NCBI RefSeq assembly: GCF_052857255.1
Contig: NC_135497.1
Coordinates: 115,078,380-115,142,379 of the forward strand
Source of the DNA: Amblyomma americanum
Taxonomy: Eukaryota; Arthropoda; Arachnida; Ixodida; Ixodidae
DNA: 64,000 nucleotides
Direction of reading: 5' to 3'
The notes below the pieces were generated by a model. It searched no databases, was not told the DNA's origin, and worked only from the letters and a program-made list of their open reading frames with translations. Positions 46,029-57,560 of this stretch are shown piece after piece. Position 1 is the first letter of the stretch, and every line of letters begins with the position of its first letter. Both the position numbers and the translations under genes were made by a program.

Positions 46029-48139
46029 CTGCAATAAAACGAGTCTTTTTTTATTATTTGACACTTAAGTGAAAAAGGAAAAAAGTAAGCTGACATAATG
46101 GAACACTTGTCTTCTGCACTTCATCCAGGCTACAGTTAGACTGGGTAGCAGTAGAATATCACTTTTTCCTCGTTTTCTGTGCTGCAAGCACTCATGTTTA
46201 CTGTAGTTCGGTGTTTTATGCTCCCCTTTTTTTCCGCAGAACACCAGCAGTTACACTAGCTGTTACTTTATAAAGGCTGAGTTGCGCCCCTGGACAAGCA
46301 GTTAGCATGATTGATAAGGAAACAGCCTATTATAGAAAGCTCCTAGCTTCCCTGCTGAAGCAAACAAAAAACTATGCAGCTCGGCATGAACCAGTTAAAC
46401 TAAAGCACGCAAGTAAAGGAGGCATTATTTATCATATGCATGAGGTCGCACCACTGCCACACATAGAGCATTGCAACTAGCCAGTGCGAATTAAATATTG
46501 CACAATAAAATAAAAACTTAAAAGTAAAAAATGGCATTTTAGTGCCTTAAAATTTAATATAAGAGTTCCCCATAAGACTCCATTGTTCACCTAAAGGATG
46601 ACTATACTCCATTTCATACATCAGGTGCAACGCTGTCAAAGCTAGCACTCTTATTTACGCGCCTACATCCACAACTAAAATGTAGTGCGTTCCTTGTCGT
46701 GAGTGACAAACAGTATATGTTTTGCCTCCATGCTAATTACATGATACATTTGCCCTGAGCTTAAATAAATGCGCTCTTACTGCTGACGACACGCTGTCGC
46801 TTTATGGTGCCTTAGACCACTCGGCCACATAACAAGCGCGGAGTAACACGCCTTCCTTTATTTTGTGATGTGGACTACTTCTGTACCTCTCACAGCGTTG
46901 CCGCTGAAACAAAGTATACATGCTGATGATCAAAGTCCACAGACATGAACTGAGGCTTCTATCTTTGTAGTCAGTGACTCAGCATGGAAACTTCTTTTGC
47001 ATATATAGTAGGGTGTGCGAATATTCAAAAGTTTTGAATAGTAAATCGAGCCTCCTTCTATTCGATTCGTTAAATGAATCAACTAGTGCGTATTCAAAAA
47101 TATTCAAAAGGAGTCAAATACAATCTCAGGTGTTTGAACAGTTTTAGAGTAACAGAAGACACAAATTTTGAATCGGGCACGCTGTACTTTTCTTCAATGG
47201 CTGTTTCAATAGCAGGGCCTACTCTGCTGCTACGATAGGTCTATATGTTTTCGTGCCGCGCTGCGGTCCATTCGTGTGACAGTGTTGATGATGGTCAAAC
47301 ATATGTAATTCGCAAGATTGTGCAACATGGCACGGGTCAGCCAGGTCCAGCTAACCCTGCCTTCATGTGCGATATCGAAGGGCATGGAGCTAGTTTGTTC
47401 GATGTCGTCATCAGCAGCAAAAAGTATTTTTCCAGGACGCATGAAATGACAGTCACAGGGTTAATATGAAATGCTGACTTTATGCTGTGTGCCTCACAGA
47501 TCACTCATGGGTTTTTTTGATAGCTATAGCTTTGAAAACAACTATTATTGAATAGTTCAGTTTTTAACTCATCCTATTAGGCTCCTATTACTTTGCGGTG
47601 GGCTGCACACCACTCATTAATTAAGGAGCTTAATAGTAATAGTCAAAAAGCTAACTATTCAATATTTGTTAACCAGCCTACTAGTTAATTAGCACGTCTT
47701 AGCTGTATTCTGATGCACTACAACGCTGACAATGCTATGCTGAAAAAAGCGGCAATCTAAATAAAAAAACCTATTTTTAAAAATTGTGTAATGTCTTAGG
47801 TGAAACACCCTGTACTATAAGGACCTGAAAGAAATTCCACAATTGCTTATCGGGAAAGGTTGGAATTTTTTTTGCCCAATCATGCTCCCTACGATAATCT
47901 GAAATTAAGAAACTTTCCCCGCACTGGATTACAATTTTCGCCTGAAGGGGATAATAAAATGTATCGTGGCTTCTGCAGCCATGGCACCCTGCAGTTAGCC
48001 TGCCCGCCCTGTGCATGTTTTGGACGCAGTGCTCGGTTTCAAAGAAGACACGGGCGCCAGAAGCCCGCGCGCACGCACAAGCTGTGCAGTCGTGATCTTC
48101 ATCGCCAATGTTCATGACAGTCTCAACTACTCTGTGCAC

Positions 48140-48270
48140 AACAATGCACAACGATGTCAGTGCACGTCAAAGAACCCCAGGTGGTCGAAATTTCCGGAGC
48201 CCTTCACTATGGCGTCCCTCATAGCCTGAGTCGCTATGGGACGTTAAAATCCCATAAACCAAACCAAACC
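48140..48270 (+). mobile_element. tick SINE, 5'-truncated, tail type A
   Basis: GATGTCAGTGCACG, AAGAACCCCAGGTGGTCG, GAGCCCTTCACTA, then GGGACGTTAAAATCCCATAAACC and AACC repeats. The tRNA-like head is absent. Its tail directly abuts repeat family C. Confidence 0.85.
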
Positions 48271-48450
48271 ACTATCCCGTGGGGCACATTGTGATGACGC
48301 CGCAAGGTCACGTGACCTAGGTGGCCCAACTGCCTCCTAAGTAGCTCTCTGGGGACCATCTGCCAGAGCCATGGCAGTGATTTTTCGTTCATAACGCCGA
48401 CACCAGAATTTCTGGGTAATGGGTCATTTCATGCTGTCGCGTTAAAACAT
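48271..48450 (+). repeat. dispersed repeat family C, copy 3
   Basis: It starts ACTATCCCGTGGGGCACATTG, contains AGGTCACGTGACCT (48305-48318) and ends GCTGTCGCGTTAAAA. It closely matches 63752-63915. Confidence 0.75.
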
Positions 48451-48460
48451 GCGAACTTCT

Positions 48461-48790
48461 AGCAGTTCTCTGAAACACCTTCTGAGATGAGCAAATCAAC
48501 TCGCCCAATCACTACAGTGTTGTCATGAAAACCTGAGCCAAATAATTCAGTTCTACATGCAGCCCCCCCCCGGCGACTTTTTCATGCTCGCACCCTCCTC
48601 CGTCGCTTGCACATGCGTATACAAGTTGAGAGGTGGCTATTGGTTAGATCCTTTCAGACGTCAGGCAGCTACCATGGCCGCGGCCAATAAGCCAGGTTAC
48701 TCCGGCGGGTCAGGAGCCCCACTCCCGGAGGTGGGGCCGGCGGAAGAGCACTGACCTTCCAGCCAACAGTAAGCATTTCGCCTGTTTAGT
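48461..48790 (+). mobile_element. inverted-repeat element family A, partial copy
   Basis: It starts CTCTGAAACACCTTCTGAG and follows the left part of the 7870 copy, including TGAAAACCTGAGCCAAATAA and CTCGCACCCTCCTCCGT. It ends inside the GC-rich centre. Confidence 0.7.
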
Positions 48791-49950
48791 GATTGAAATC
48801 GGCTCCGCAACTTGGACAGCATCCCCTGCCCCTGGAAAGCAGTACGCTAGAGGTCAGTTTACTCCCTTTTTTCTCATAGGCTTATTTGTGTTCAGATTGT
48901 AAGAAAGTCCGCGTTGCGACATGCGTTCGTCGGTACACCTCCTGCAAACTTCGAGATATAAGAATGCCGCTCGAGAGAGATGTTCGTTATAACTTCGAGT
49001 GGACTTGAATGAACTTTACCCACTTTAACCTTTTGAAACAGCGGCGACAACTGAGGCTATGTTGGATAGCTGGCACACAGCGCCACCCAGTTCGAAAGCA
49101 GCGAGTTTGGTGCAGTTTTCCTGATTTTTATCAAGATGGTGCAGCTTACCTGGTTTGGCGCAGTTTGGCACATTTGGACTAACGGTGGCGCCACTGCACA
49201 TTTAACATGCAAGGACAGATTTAAATTAAGCTTAGTGATAAGGAGCAGTATCATATGAATAAACTAGAACAGACCATGCAGCAGGGGAAAGGGGGTTATT
49301 CAAACTTAAAGCTAGTGTAGGATAGCGGGACAAGCAGAACAAGTTGTGAACAATGCAGAGATCTAGCTGGGTGCAGAGAGGTGCACTTAGCTTGCAGAAG
49401 AGCTTCGTGCAATGCAGTGGATCAAGGTTCTCCTTTTCCTTCGGGAGGCGACCCCGAAACCCTCCATCAGCTGCAAGACTGCCCAGAAACTGACAGCTCG
49501 CATTCACGCGCAGCACTGCCCCAGGGTCTTGCGGCGATTCGATGCCCCACATTTCAGGCGCTGTGGGCTTTCGCTTGGGAGACAGTTCCGAAAAAGCAGT
49601 TTCCCGAATCCCGCCCTACGCTTCCCCATCCAGGGTGAAGGGACATATTAAAGTGACTGCATTCATGCCCACTTGCGCACGGGCGTGAGATATCTATTGC
49701 ATGCAACAAGCTTCCAGCCTGCCGTGCTGGCGGGTCGCCACTCAAACATAAACGCTATCAAGGGCACTTGGGCCCAAAGTACGTCCTGAACCTCAACAAA
49801 AGCCCTATACGGAGATAGCCTATGATAACCACGCGCGTTTTACCTTCAGTCTCCTTCCGTCAGTTGAAGCAAACCCATGAACTACCTGAAGCAAGCAGAA
49901 TCACGAACACTTGGCCACAACAGAACATTAAAAGGCAGCGAAATAAATAA

Positions 49951-49996
49951 TGTGAGACGGATACTGCGCCACTTCCTTTCCTCAAAAATCAAACCA
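49951..49996 (+). mobile_element. tick SINE tail fragment, type B
   Basis: GTGAGACGGATACTGCGCC and ACTTCCTTTCC match the 3' end of the full copy at 53293-53583. Only about 45 bases remain. Confidence 0.7.
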
Positions 49997-50577
49997 ATCT
50001 CTCATTCATGCTGCAGCCGCTCCCAGCCTTGAACAGTTTTTTGACGCATGCAAAAAGAAAAAAAAAAGCCGGCGACAGGGGCAATAAATTCCGAACGCGG
50101 TGAGGACAGCTCAAAGCCCATGACTCCTGGTGCTATGGGAACGCTTCATCAGTTTTTCCAGAGTGGACTTCGAAAATCACACTTTCGAACGCTGAAGAAA
50201 AAAGCAGAGTTCAGCGCTTTCACCGTATGGCTATTCTACACGCGCTCATACGTGTGTGCTGTTACACAAACTCCAGTGTAACCCACATGAAATCCTCAAG
50301 GGAGAGCGAGGCCAAACCGCACCCAAAGCTCCCTCTCACCTACAGCCTTTTGACTGGGGAGTCGTCTCCAGCTCCCAATCTGCACAAAAGAAGAGCACCG
50401 GCCAAACCAAGACGCTGCCGTAGGGGTTTACGACCGCAGACCCCACACGACGCTACCGACGTGGCATTCATCAGTAGTGTGTCAAGTGCGCCTTGCGGTC
50501 ACCGGTGGAAGGACGCGCCTGCAGCCAGCTGCTTCGCGGAAGGGGGCCCGCGCCGCCTCGCAGGCATGCGACCCCTT

Positions 50578-50578
<1 letters not shown>

Positions 50579-50625
<47 letters not shown>
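50579..50625 (+). repeat. run of 47 G
   Basis: Uninterrupted G from 50579 to 50625. A run this long can form G-quadruplex structures and is prone to length errors in sequencing and assembly. Confidence 0.9.
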
Positions 50626-50627
<2 letters not shown>

Positions 50628-51356
50628 GCGGGGCCTAAGAATGGACACGATTAGCGCGGGGGTACAGTGAACTATAGCGGGGGCCAGCTCAGTCAGTCCG
50701 TATCTCACCGAAAGCACGCGTGGCGCGAGTGATGCCTTTGGAGGACAGGCAAAATATGCCGGCCTTTTTTTTTTTTTTTTTCCAGTGGCTCCAGCCGGCC
50801 CGCAGCACGCGTGAGAGCACAGCAGAGGTCTGCAGAAGTGACCACCACGGGGGCGGCAGAGCCACGAGAAAAGGCCTTCGCAGAACAGACTCCTGCGGTG
50901 CGTGGCAAAATGCCGGAAGCAAAACTCGGCGCGCAGATCTTAGCAAATCAGCGCGGTCACGGTGGCCCCGAGACCCAGCAAACGGTGAAAGTGGAGGCGG
51001 TTGTCCCTGGGCGAATGTTGCAAATTTGAAAAACGCGGAGCGGGACGTCGCGCTAAGGAGCTGCAGGCTCGGGTCCAAAAGAGGACACCGAAAGCCGGTA
51101 CGGAGCTAGGGCCGCTCTCGGCAGCTCTGGGGCGGAAGACGCGCCGTCTGCGTGGCACAAAGCGCCGACGAGAATCCGGTGGTCGTGAGCAGCATCAGCG
51201 ACCTCATCAGCGGCGCAGTCGTCGCACTCGTCATGCAGGGCCCGTACAAAATTACAGGGCAGAGGCGAAATTAAGGCCTTCCCTGTGTATTACAGCAGGA
51301 AAATGCACAAAGCATGGGGGCCGCCCAGCTCGGCCAAGAGGGAAGGCCCCTCCCTT

Positions 51357-51358
<2 letters not shown>

Positions 51359-51393
<35 letters not shown>
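51359..51393. repeat. (CA)n microsatellite
   Basis: About 17 uninterrupted CA units, followed shortly by a G-rich run. Confidence 0.95.
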
Positions 51394-51395
<2 letters not shown>

Positions 51396-52429
51396 AAGAA
51401 AGGAGGGGGGGGGGGGTGGAGAAGGGCGAGCCGCAGCCCCAGGCGGCGGCAGCCAGGCCCCTTTCATCCTGGCCGCCCGCCGCGCCTCGCATCGGCGGCG
51501 ACCCTCAAGACACACGCGCCGCCGCCTCTATGCCTTCCGGGCTGAAAAGAAGAAGAAAAGGAAAAGCTCCCCACGGGGTTGCTGCTACCAGTCGGCCCTC
51601 GCCAACTCTCCGGACAGCCTGAGAGTTGCGAGAGCTAGGCCCTCGTTGCTTCCATTTGTAGGGCCATCATCGAAAGCAGCAGTCCCAAAGCATTGCCGCT
51701 AGAAGGGTGGCCACCGTACTAAAAGAAAGGCATATTTTGCCACGCAGCACGACTAAGAACCCAGTGATTTACCTACGGCGAATTTCGCATCACAGCTGCG
51801 TGTTCAAACGCAAGGGGAAAAAAAAAAAGTCCGATTAATTCAGTCACGTCCGGCCGTGATTCAGTGAGCCCCTGCGGACAACACCCAAGCTTGTCACGCA
51901 CAAGCAATCCGCTAGCGGCTCAAAAGGTTTGTTGACTCCACAAAGCACCAATGATAGGTGGCGTAGCAGCGAGTTTCATCAGACCCGCAAGCGGGAATAA
52001 AAGACGGTTAGCTGATGTCAGCACTATACGACAGTGTACAGCGCAGAAGCGAATACCTGACAGGCTAGACACTGCGTATATTGTAAGGCGGTTCACGCAA
52101 ACAAGAGGTATGCCAGAGCCCAATAACGGTGTAGAAGCACCAAGGAAGCGCGGGTTCGGGGCTTTTTATTTCAAGCAAACAAGAAAAGCGCTGTTCTCAG
52201 CGGCATACTGGGTTGTTTTGGGAAACCACGTGCAAACCATACTCTAAAATGTGCAAAAGTTTCCAATACCGAAGGCGTTTCTCTTCATCCTAACTTCGCA
52301 AAGTGGTTCTCATGGAAGAAGCCCTTTCACGACGATCACAACCCGCCTTTTTTCTCACAATTCACCAGCATCCCGAACCTGCCACACATACCCCGTCTGA
52401 GGAGTGCGCATCACCGAGTAATTTCCTAT

Positions 52430-52478
52430 GAGTGGATCCCATGAGTAGACATGGGAGTAGATCCCATGAGTAGACAAC
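52430..52478. repeat. tandem duplication of about 25 bp
   Basis: Two adjacent copies of a unit with ATCCCATGAGTAGACA at its core, differing at a few bases. The unit itself is of unknown origin. Confidence 0.85.
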
Positions 52479-53292
52479 GCACGGTTTAAAGAAAACGCAA
52501 GCCTGACGTAATGACAGATTCCCTGCTTAATACTGCCAGGTAGTCGCAAAACTACCCGCGTAAGGAACACGTTTTCCACCTGGCAGTAGCAACATGCTCA
52601 CACACAGGTTGAGCTTGTAGGTGGACATCCACATCAGCCCTGAGCTCGACTGTCTCAGGGGGTGCAGCATGATCACCCAGCGGTAAAAAAATCCCAGTGG
52701 CAAAAGGCGCGTTGATTTATGCCCTGCGTTTCAGACTAATCGCGATCGATCGAAGAACTAAAATCCCCTTACTCAAATAGAACCACGCCGTTTCAGATTT
52801 CCTGCCAGTATACCCAGGCCAATTTTGCGACTTGAGTTCATAGCATTTCTTTGAACTCCACCAAGGCATTCCTTGCCTTAACCATGACGTCCCTGGTCTG
52901 ACGGGAGTGCCCGCAGCGGCCAAGTCGGTCTCCGGCGGGTCCAAACCCTGCTTCTGGCGACCGCGCGCTGGCAGAAGTCGCGTCCTCGCGGAGCTCTGGC
53001 CACATATTTACAGCGGTTATTACATATACTTGAAAGATACTTTGTCCAAAATAAGATCGAACTGTCTTTCAGCACTTTGGACGCCCTTGGACATGATTAA
53101 TAATAGTGGCACACTTTGGCGCTAGGCGCACAAAAAGCGCGGAAAAAAAAAGCGATTTTCGTCTCCTTGTGTCTTCTTTTTTTGATGGGAGCCACAAATA
53201 ACCCTAAGTCAAATCCTTTAGTAAAGCAAGCACGCAACTTTTTTGCTTCAGCTCTCATGATCACATACTTTAAAGAAAAAATTTAATAAACT

Positions 53293-53583
53293 TGTCGCGG
53301 TGGTTCAGTGGTTAGGGCGCTCGGCTACTGATCCGGAGTACCCGGGTTTGAACCCGACCGCGGCGGCTGCGTTTCAATGGAGGTGAAACACAAAAGGGCG
53401 CCCGTGTGCTGTGCGATGTCAGTGCACGTTAAAGATCCCCAGGTGGTCGAAATTATTCCGAGCCCTCCACTACGGCACCTTTCTTCTCTCAGTCCCTCCT
53501 TTATCCCTTCCCTTACGGCGCGGTCCAGGTGTCCGCCGAGATGTGAGACAGATACTGCGCCATTTCCTTTACCCAACAACTAA
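53293..53583 (+). mobile_element. tick Ruka-type SINE, full length, tail type B
   Basis: A-box TGGTTCAGTGG (53301-53311) and B-box GGGTTTGAACCC (53344-53355) form the tRNA-like polymerase III promoter. The body has TGGAGGTGAAACAC, GTCAGTGCACGTTAAAGATC and CCAGGTGGTCG. The tail is CT-rich, then has CTTACGGCGCGGTCCAGGTG and GAGACAGATACTGCGCCATTTCC. This agrees with the Ruka SINE of ixodid ticks. Target duplications are not clear. Confidence 0.9.
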
Positions 53584-54984
53584 TTTTCGATAAAAGAGTA
53601 TAGCATGGCTGCTGACCTGGGGCAAATGTGTGATGAACCCTTGAAACTGTGCTTTGGGGTGGAATCGGGCGCAATTCTACACACCCCACCAAATTTCAAA
53701 ACGTGTATAAACAGATGAAAACTCCTGCGCTGCACGCAAGGCGGAGGAGGATAACTTTATTTCCGTCGACAAAAGTAGCAGATGGTGTGGGGTTGTCATG
53801 AGCCCGTGGCGTTCGGCGACTTCTCAAGGAATGATTGTCGCAATGCAATGGCGCTTGCCAGCGCCACATGCGAAGGCAGAGGTCGAGGAGGTTATGAAGG
53901 AAGCAAGGGCTCATAGGTCACGAACACCATGTTGCGCGCGTTGGTTCAAATTCTTGATGAACCTTGGTGGACACCTGGTGACAGGCATCACTTCCACGCA
54001 CGTATCACACACACACGCCCACGATTTAAGGAACGAAAATAAATTCCGCGAGCAAAACATTTAACAGACCGAATATACGAGCAATTTGGTGCAGATCTGC
54101 AGCTTCCTATGTATGCAACAAGAACGAAAAACATATACAAAGAAAAGACACTACGAGCTCTGCAGTCCTTTAATCGCAACAGTTTTCTTCCTGTCGCGTG
54201 TAAGATACCAAAATAAACACTGCCAGTGGCAGTGACTCGATAAGGCATCGGCGACACAGAAGCACGCACCGCGAGAGACGTATGCGTGGCCGCCCTCTAC
54301 GTATACGGCCACTGCACGGCCGCGCATGCACCTAATGTCCGCCCCCACCGCACCAGCGCCGCCTCTCCCCTGGCGGTCATTTCCGAACTTATGTCCGAAG
54401 CGCCACCTCCAGGTTCATCTTCGCCCGTGCCACTGTGCTGCAATAAGCGGGCGTGTCGGACACAGCGGCACTCCTGTAAGATCGCGACACGCACTCGCGT
54501 GTTCCCGCTAAGATTGGACGAACTTGTATACATGTGGTCGATCCTCTACCTCGTCTTGCACCGCAGGCCTTGTCACTGCGCTCACTGCACAAGCCAACGC
54601 AAAGACAGGCTTCCCCCCGAGAGCTCTCCAGATACCTGATTTAATATCCGCAGCGGGTCCTTGGACCTAAGATATTAAACTTATTTTTGGAGTATGGCGG
54701 AGTGTTGGCTTGAAGCACTCTGGCACGGGGTCGGCCCGGTATTGCACTGCCTCCGGGATCGGCCCGGGGCATATTAGCGCGGCGCGTCTTTTCCTTTCAC
54801 TCTTTCCTTTACCCCTTCCTTCTTTCTGCACGCGGCAGCGGGCTTGGCTCGGCTTGAGCCAATAGGCAGGCCCGTGCTTTTTCTTTTTCCTTCTTCCTCT
54901 AAGCAACATCAGTCAGTCAGTCAGCTCTCCAACTTCACCCTCCGTGCGTGACGTGCTCCAGAGATTTTATTTCAGTTGGCAATT

Positions 54985-55222
54985 TTTTGTAAATTGTGCG
55001 GTTTAACGCCCCGAAGCGACACAAAGGCTATAAGGGGCGCCGTAGTGGAGGGGACGCCGGATTAATTTCAACCACGTGAGGTCCCTTAACCTGTGCTAAC
55101 ATCGCACAGCACACCACGGGCACCTTTTGCATTTCGACTCAATCGAGACGCCGCGACCGGCATTGAACACGGGTCCCCCGGCTCTGCAGCCGAGCGCCCT
55201 AATTACTAAGCCCCCGTGGCCT
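54985..55222 (-). mobile_element. tick SINE, near full length, tail type A
   Basis: Minus-strand order: a diverged A-box segment, GTGTTCAATGCCGG in the place of the B box, GTGTGCTGTGCGATG, CACGTGGTTGAAATTAATC, GGGGCGTTAAACCGCAC. Head and tail are both present but mutated. Confidence 0.8.
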
Positions 55223-55728
55223 TTCATATACTAAACTAATAAAGGGTGAACAGGAACGTCAAGCATATTAATAGGAATTTTACGTTGCCAATGATGTTAT
55301 GAGGCACACTAAGCCCGAATTAATTCCTCAAATCGCACAGAAATAAGTGTTTTTGCACATCAAAATGCGGCCGTACATGGCCAGAACATCACCGTCACGT
55401 TGTGTCACCGCGACGGCCGTAACTGCCCATTAGCTAGCTCAGTATCCCAGAGCTGTAAATTAAACTGCAGATGAAAAAAATATCAAATTTAAAAATGAAG
55501 TCCTCACAATTTAAGATGCATCGTATCGCTAAATTAAAGCTAGACACGGTGCTTTTTAGTGCATATCAATATAGGCTAGTTTTCTACAGCGTCCGTCCGC
55601 CATCGCTTCCAGCCATTCGTTCCAACGTACACGGACCTCACCCCTGACCACGATGGCCTGAACTGAATGAGCTCTCCCTATTTGCGTATTTTCCCCTTTC
55701 CCTCGTGCGGCGCGGCAGGCTAGCAGCG

Positions 55729-55868
55729 TGTTAAAGATCACCCAGGTGGTCGAAATTATTCCCGAGTCCTCCACTACGCAACTATTTCCCTCCCAACTTC
55801 TTACCCTTCCCTCACGGTGAGGTTGAGGTGTCTACAAAGAGAGTTACTGCGCCTTTCATGTCCTCATT
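55729..55868 (+). mobile_element. tick SINE, 5'-truncated, tail type B
   Basis: GTTAAAGATCACCCAGGTGGTCGAAATTATTCC, then GTCCTCCACTACG, a CT-rich part, and a GTTACTGCGCC end. It is the 3' part of the same family as 53293-53583. Confidence 0.8.
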
Positions 55869-57103
55869 TTTTTTTATATATTCCGGCCGACCCTCCCCAT
55901 TTCCTCGCAGTAAAGTAGTCCTTCCCTATCTCTATCCAGCCCGGCCGTACTCTGGGTCCAGAGCTATAAAACCACGTATATCTCGAACATAAATTTGTAC
56001 GATTTGCATCTCCAAGACTTTAAAAACGTAACTTCCGCACAGCTTCATAAATCACCATTTAAAAATTGCGCATAACATTGATCTTTTTAGACAAAATCAT
56101 GCTGGCCATCCATTGCCAACGCCTCAACATTACTTTCCAAGATGAACACACAAGCGTCCGAACTCGCAAAATGGCGAGAAGCTACATTTTATAACATGTC
56201 GAAACATTTTCTTCAATACATCGGCCAAGGACCTAAAAAGTCTACCGTTTTGACCAAATTTCATCGCGCTGCCACGCCATCCACACGACTGAACTGAACA
56301 AAACGGCGCGTGAAAACTTCATGAAACGGCATAACGGTTTCACTGCCTATTTCGATAACCTCAGCCTATTATAAAATCCTCCCTGTAAACAAAACACACC
56401 GACATACATATATGCATGGAGGTCAAAGTAGAACGCAAAACTTTGCAGCAATTTCCATACTTTATCATCGGTGCCAGGCTAGTATTCCCGTCAACGCTTT
56501 TATGTAATTTTAGTCAAGCGAAACGCATTCAATGCACGAAACTCCTGCTCGGCATTTTGTTTAGGAGGACACTGTCGGAGTGTAAACAGCGCTTCAGACT
56601 GCACACGTGTTGGAGACAAAGGTTCGTGAAAACGCGGTTGTGTGGCAAAGGTGCCACGTTCTATAGTGCGCTACATACGTTATATTAATAATTCCTGTGA
56701 ACATGCTAATTAAGCAAGTACGTGAATTTGTATGGAAAGATTTAATTTTGCCCTGAGCAGGTTAAGCTAAAATTTTTCAGGAGCTGCATGCTGAAAGTGG
56801 TGCCATTCGCATCCCGTTAATGATTGCTTATTAAACGAGGATCAATATAAATAAACTTGTTATTCGTTAAACAAGAGGAGGCAGCGAGACAGCAGTGATG
56901 AAAACGTTTCATTGTAAAACGTCATCACAACTGTTGCATCGCCTGCTCTTCAATCAACGCCGCTTAGCGAGGTACGGCAGAACGAGAAAAAAAAAAAGGT
57001 GACTTCGGGAACAGCAGACCACACTGCTCGCAACTCTTAACAAATCAGTATTGGTGAAGCGCTGAGCAAGAAAAGCGGGCAGAAAAAACAGCGATGCGCT
57101 CAC
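55869..57103. other. spacer without a recognised gene, part of putative nkd intron 1
   Basis: AT-rich, with only short frames (for example 56416-56688, plus strand) and no family resemblance. Confidence 0.45.
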
Positions 57104-57196
57104 CAGCGGGCATTCCGAAAGCGACCGTTCCGCTTTGGAGAAGGCAGAACAAAACTTGACGGTGAAACGAGGCATCTTTCTGAGTATGGTCGCCAT
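57104..57196 (-). CDS. nkd: candidate first coding exon of nkd
   Basis: The minus strand has an ATG at 57194-57196 in a good context (GCTGACATGGCG), then 31 codons (MATILRKMPRFTVKFCSAF and on to SECPL). A strong donor, CTG|GTGAGC, follows in phase 0. The first firm nkd exon (46028) needs exactly phase 0. A CpG-rich segment lies directly upstream in transcription direction. The encoded peptide shows no clear similarity to known Naked cuticle N-termini, which vary widely. The residue after Met is Ala, so no N-myristoylation is expected, unlike vertebrate NKD proteins that begin Met-Gly. An untranslated or different first exon remains possible. Confidence 0.42.
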
Positions 57197-57560
57197 GTCA
57201 GCAACTGTCAAGCTTGGCGCCCGACGACGATGCACGCTCAAGCGGTCGACCCAACGCTGATCATCGCTCGCAACCACGCACGCACGCAAACGCTCAGGGC
57301 GAGCAGGCGCGCACGGGCATTCGGCGAGCGGCGGGCAAGCAGCAGCGCAGCTGGCACAACGCGCATGCGCGGGGAGCGCCGGGGCGGCTCATTCGCGTCC
57401 GAGGGTAGGTCGGCATGCACGCTGGCTTGCGGCCCTTCGCCGCTGGACAACGTGAGAGCAACGGGGGCCTGCACGAAGGGGCTTCCCCAAGACCAGCACG
57501 TAAATGACCGTGAATGTTTGCTGGCGCCACCGAGCACCGGCGTGCTGCTGCTTTTGGTAC
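57197..57560 (-). promoter_or_regulatory. CpG-rich segment, candidate nkd promoter and 5' UTR
   Basis: CpG- and GC-rich DNA directly upstream of the candidate ATG. No TATA box is evident. The open frames in both directions are what CpG-rich DNA gives by chance. Confidence 0.35.

Larger units (their letters stand above)
50400..51620. promoter_or_regulatory. CpG-rich block with homopolymer runs
   Basis: GC- and CpG-rich DNA with long frames on both strands that resemble no known protein. Such blocks often mark promoters. No TATA box, initiator or coding exon with good splice sites is evident, so its role is open. Confidence 0.3.
46029..57103 (-). other. putative first intron of nkd, SINE-rich
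   Basis: If the exon at 57104 is correct, this 11-kb intron holds at least five SINE pieces, two other repeat copies, a 47-base G run, a (CA)n tract and a CpG-rich block at about 50400-51620 that could be an additional promoter. AT-rich TTCGAATA-like repeats lie at 47022-47110. I recognise no other gene. Confidence 0.5.

Noticed and set aside
47230..47469. Frames on both strands near 47230-47469 as a possible transposase end
   Set aside because: No conserved block could be matched with confidence, and both strands are open over the same bases.
50227..50670. 147-codon plus-strand frame with a glycine run
   Set aside because: The glycine run is only the G47 homopolymer translated, and the rest is not recognised.
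51314..51622. Plus-strand frame with a Thr-His repeat
   Set aside because: The repeat is the (CA)n microsatellite read as codons.
53293..53360. A tRNA gene with A and B boxes
   Set aside because: The tRNA-like sequence is the head of a SINE with a long body and tail found in several copies, not a folding tRNA gene.
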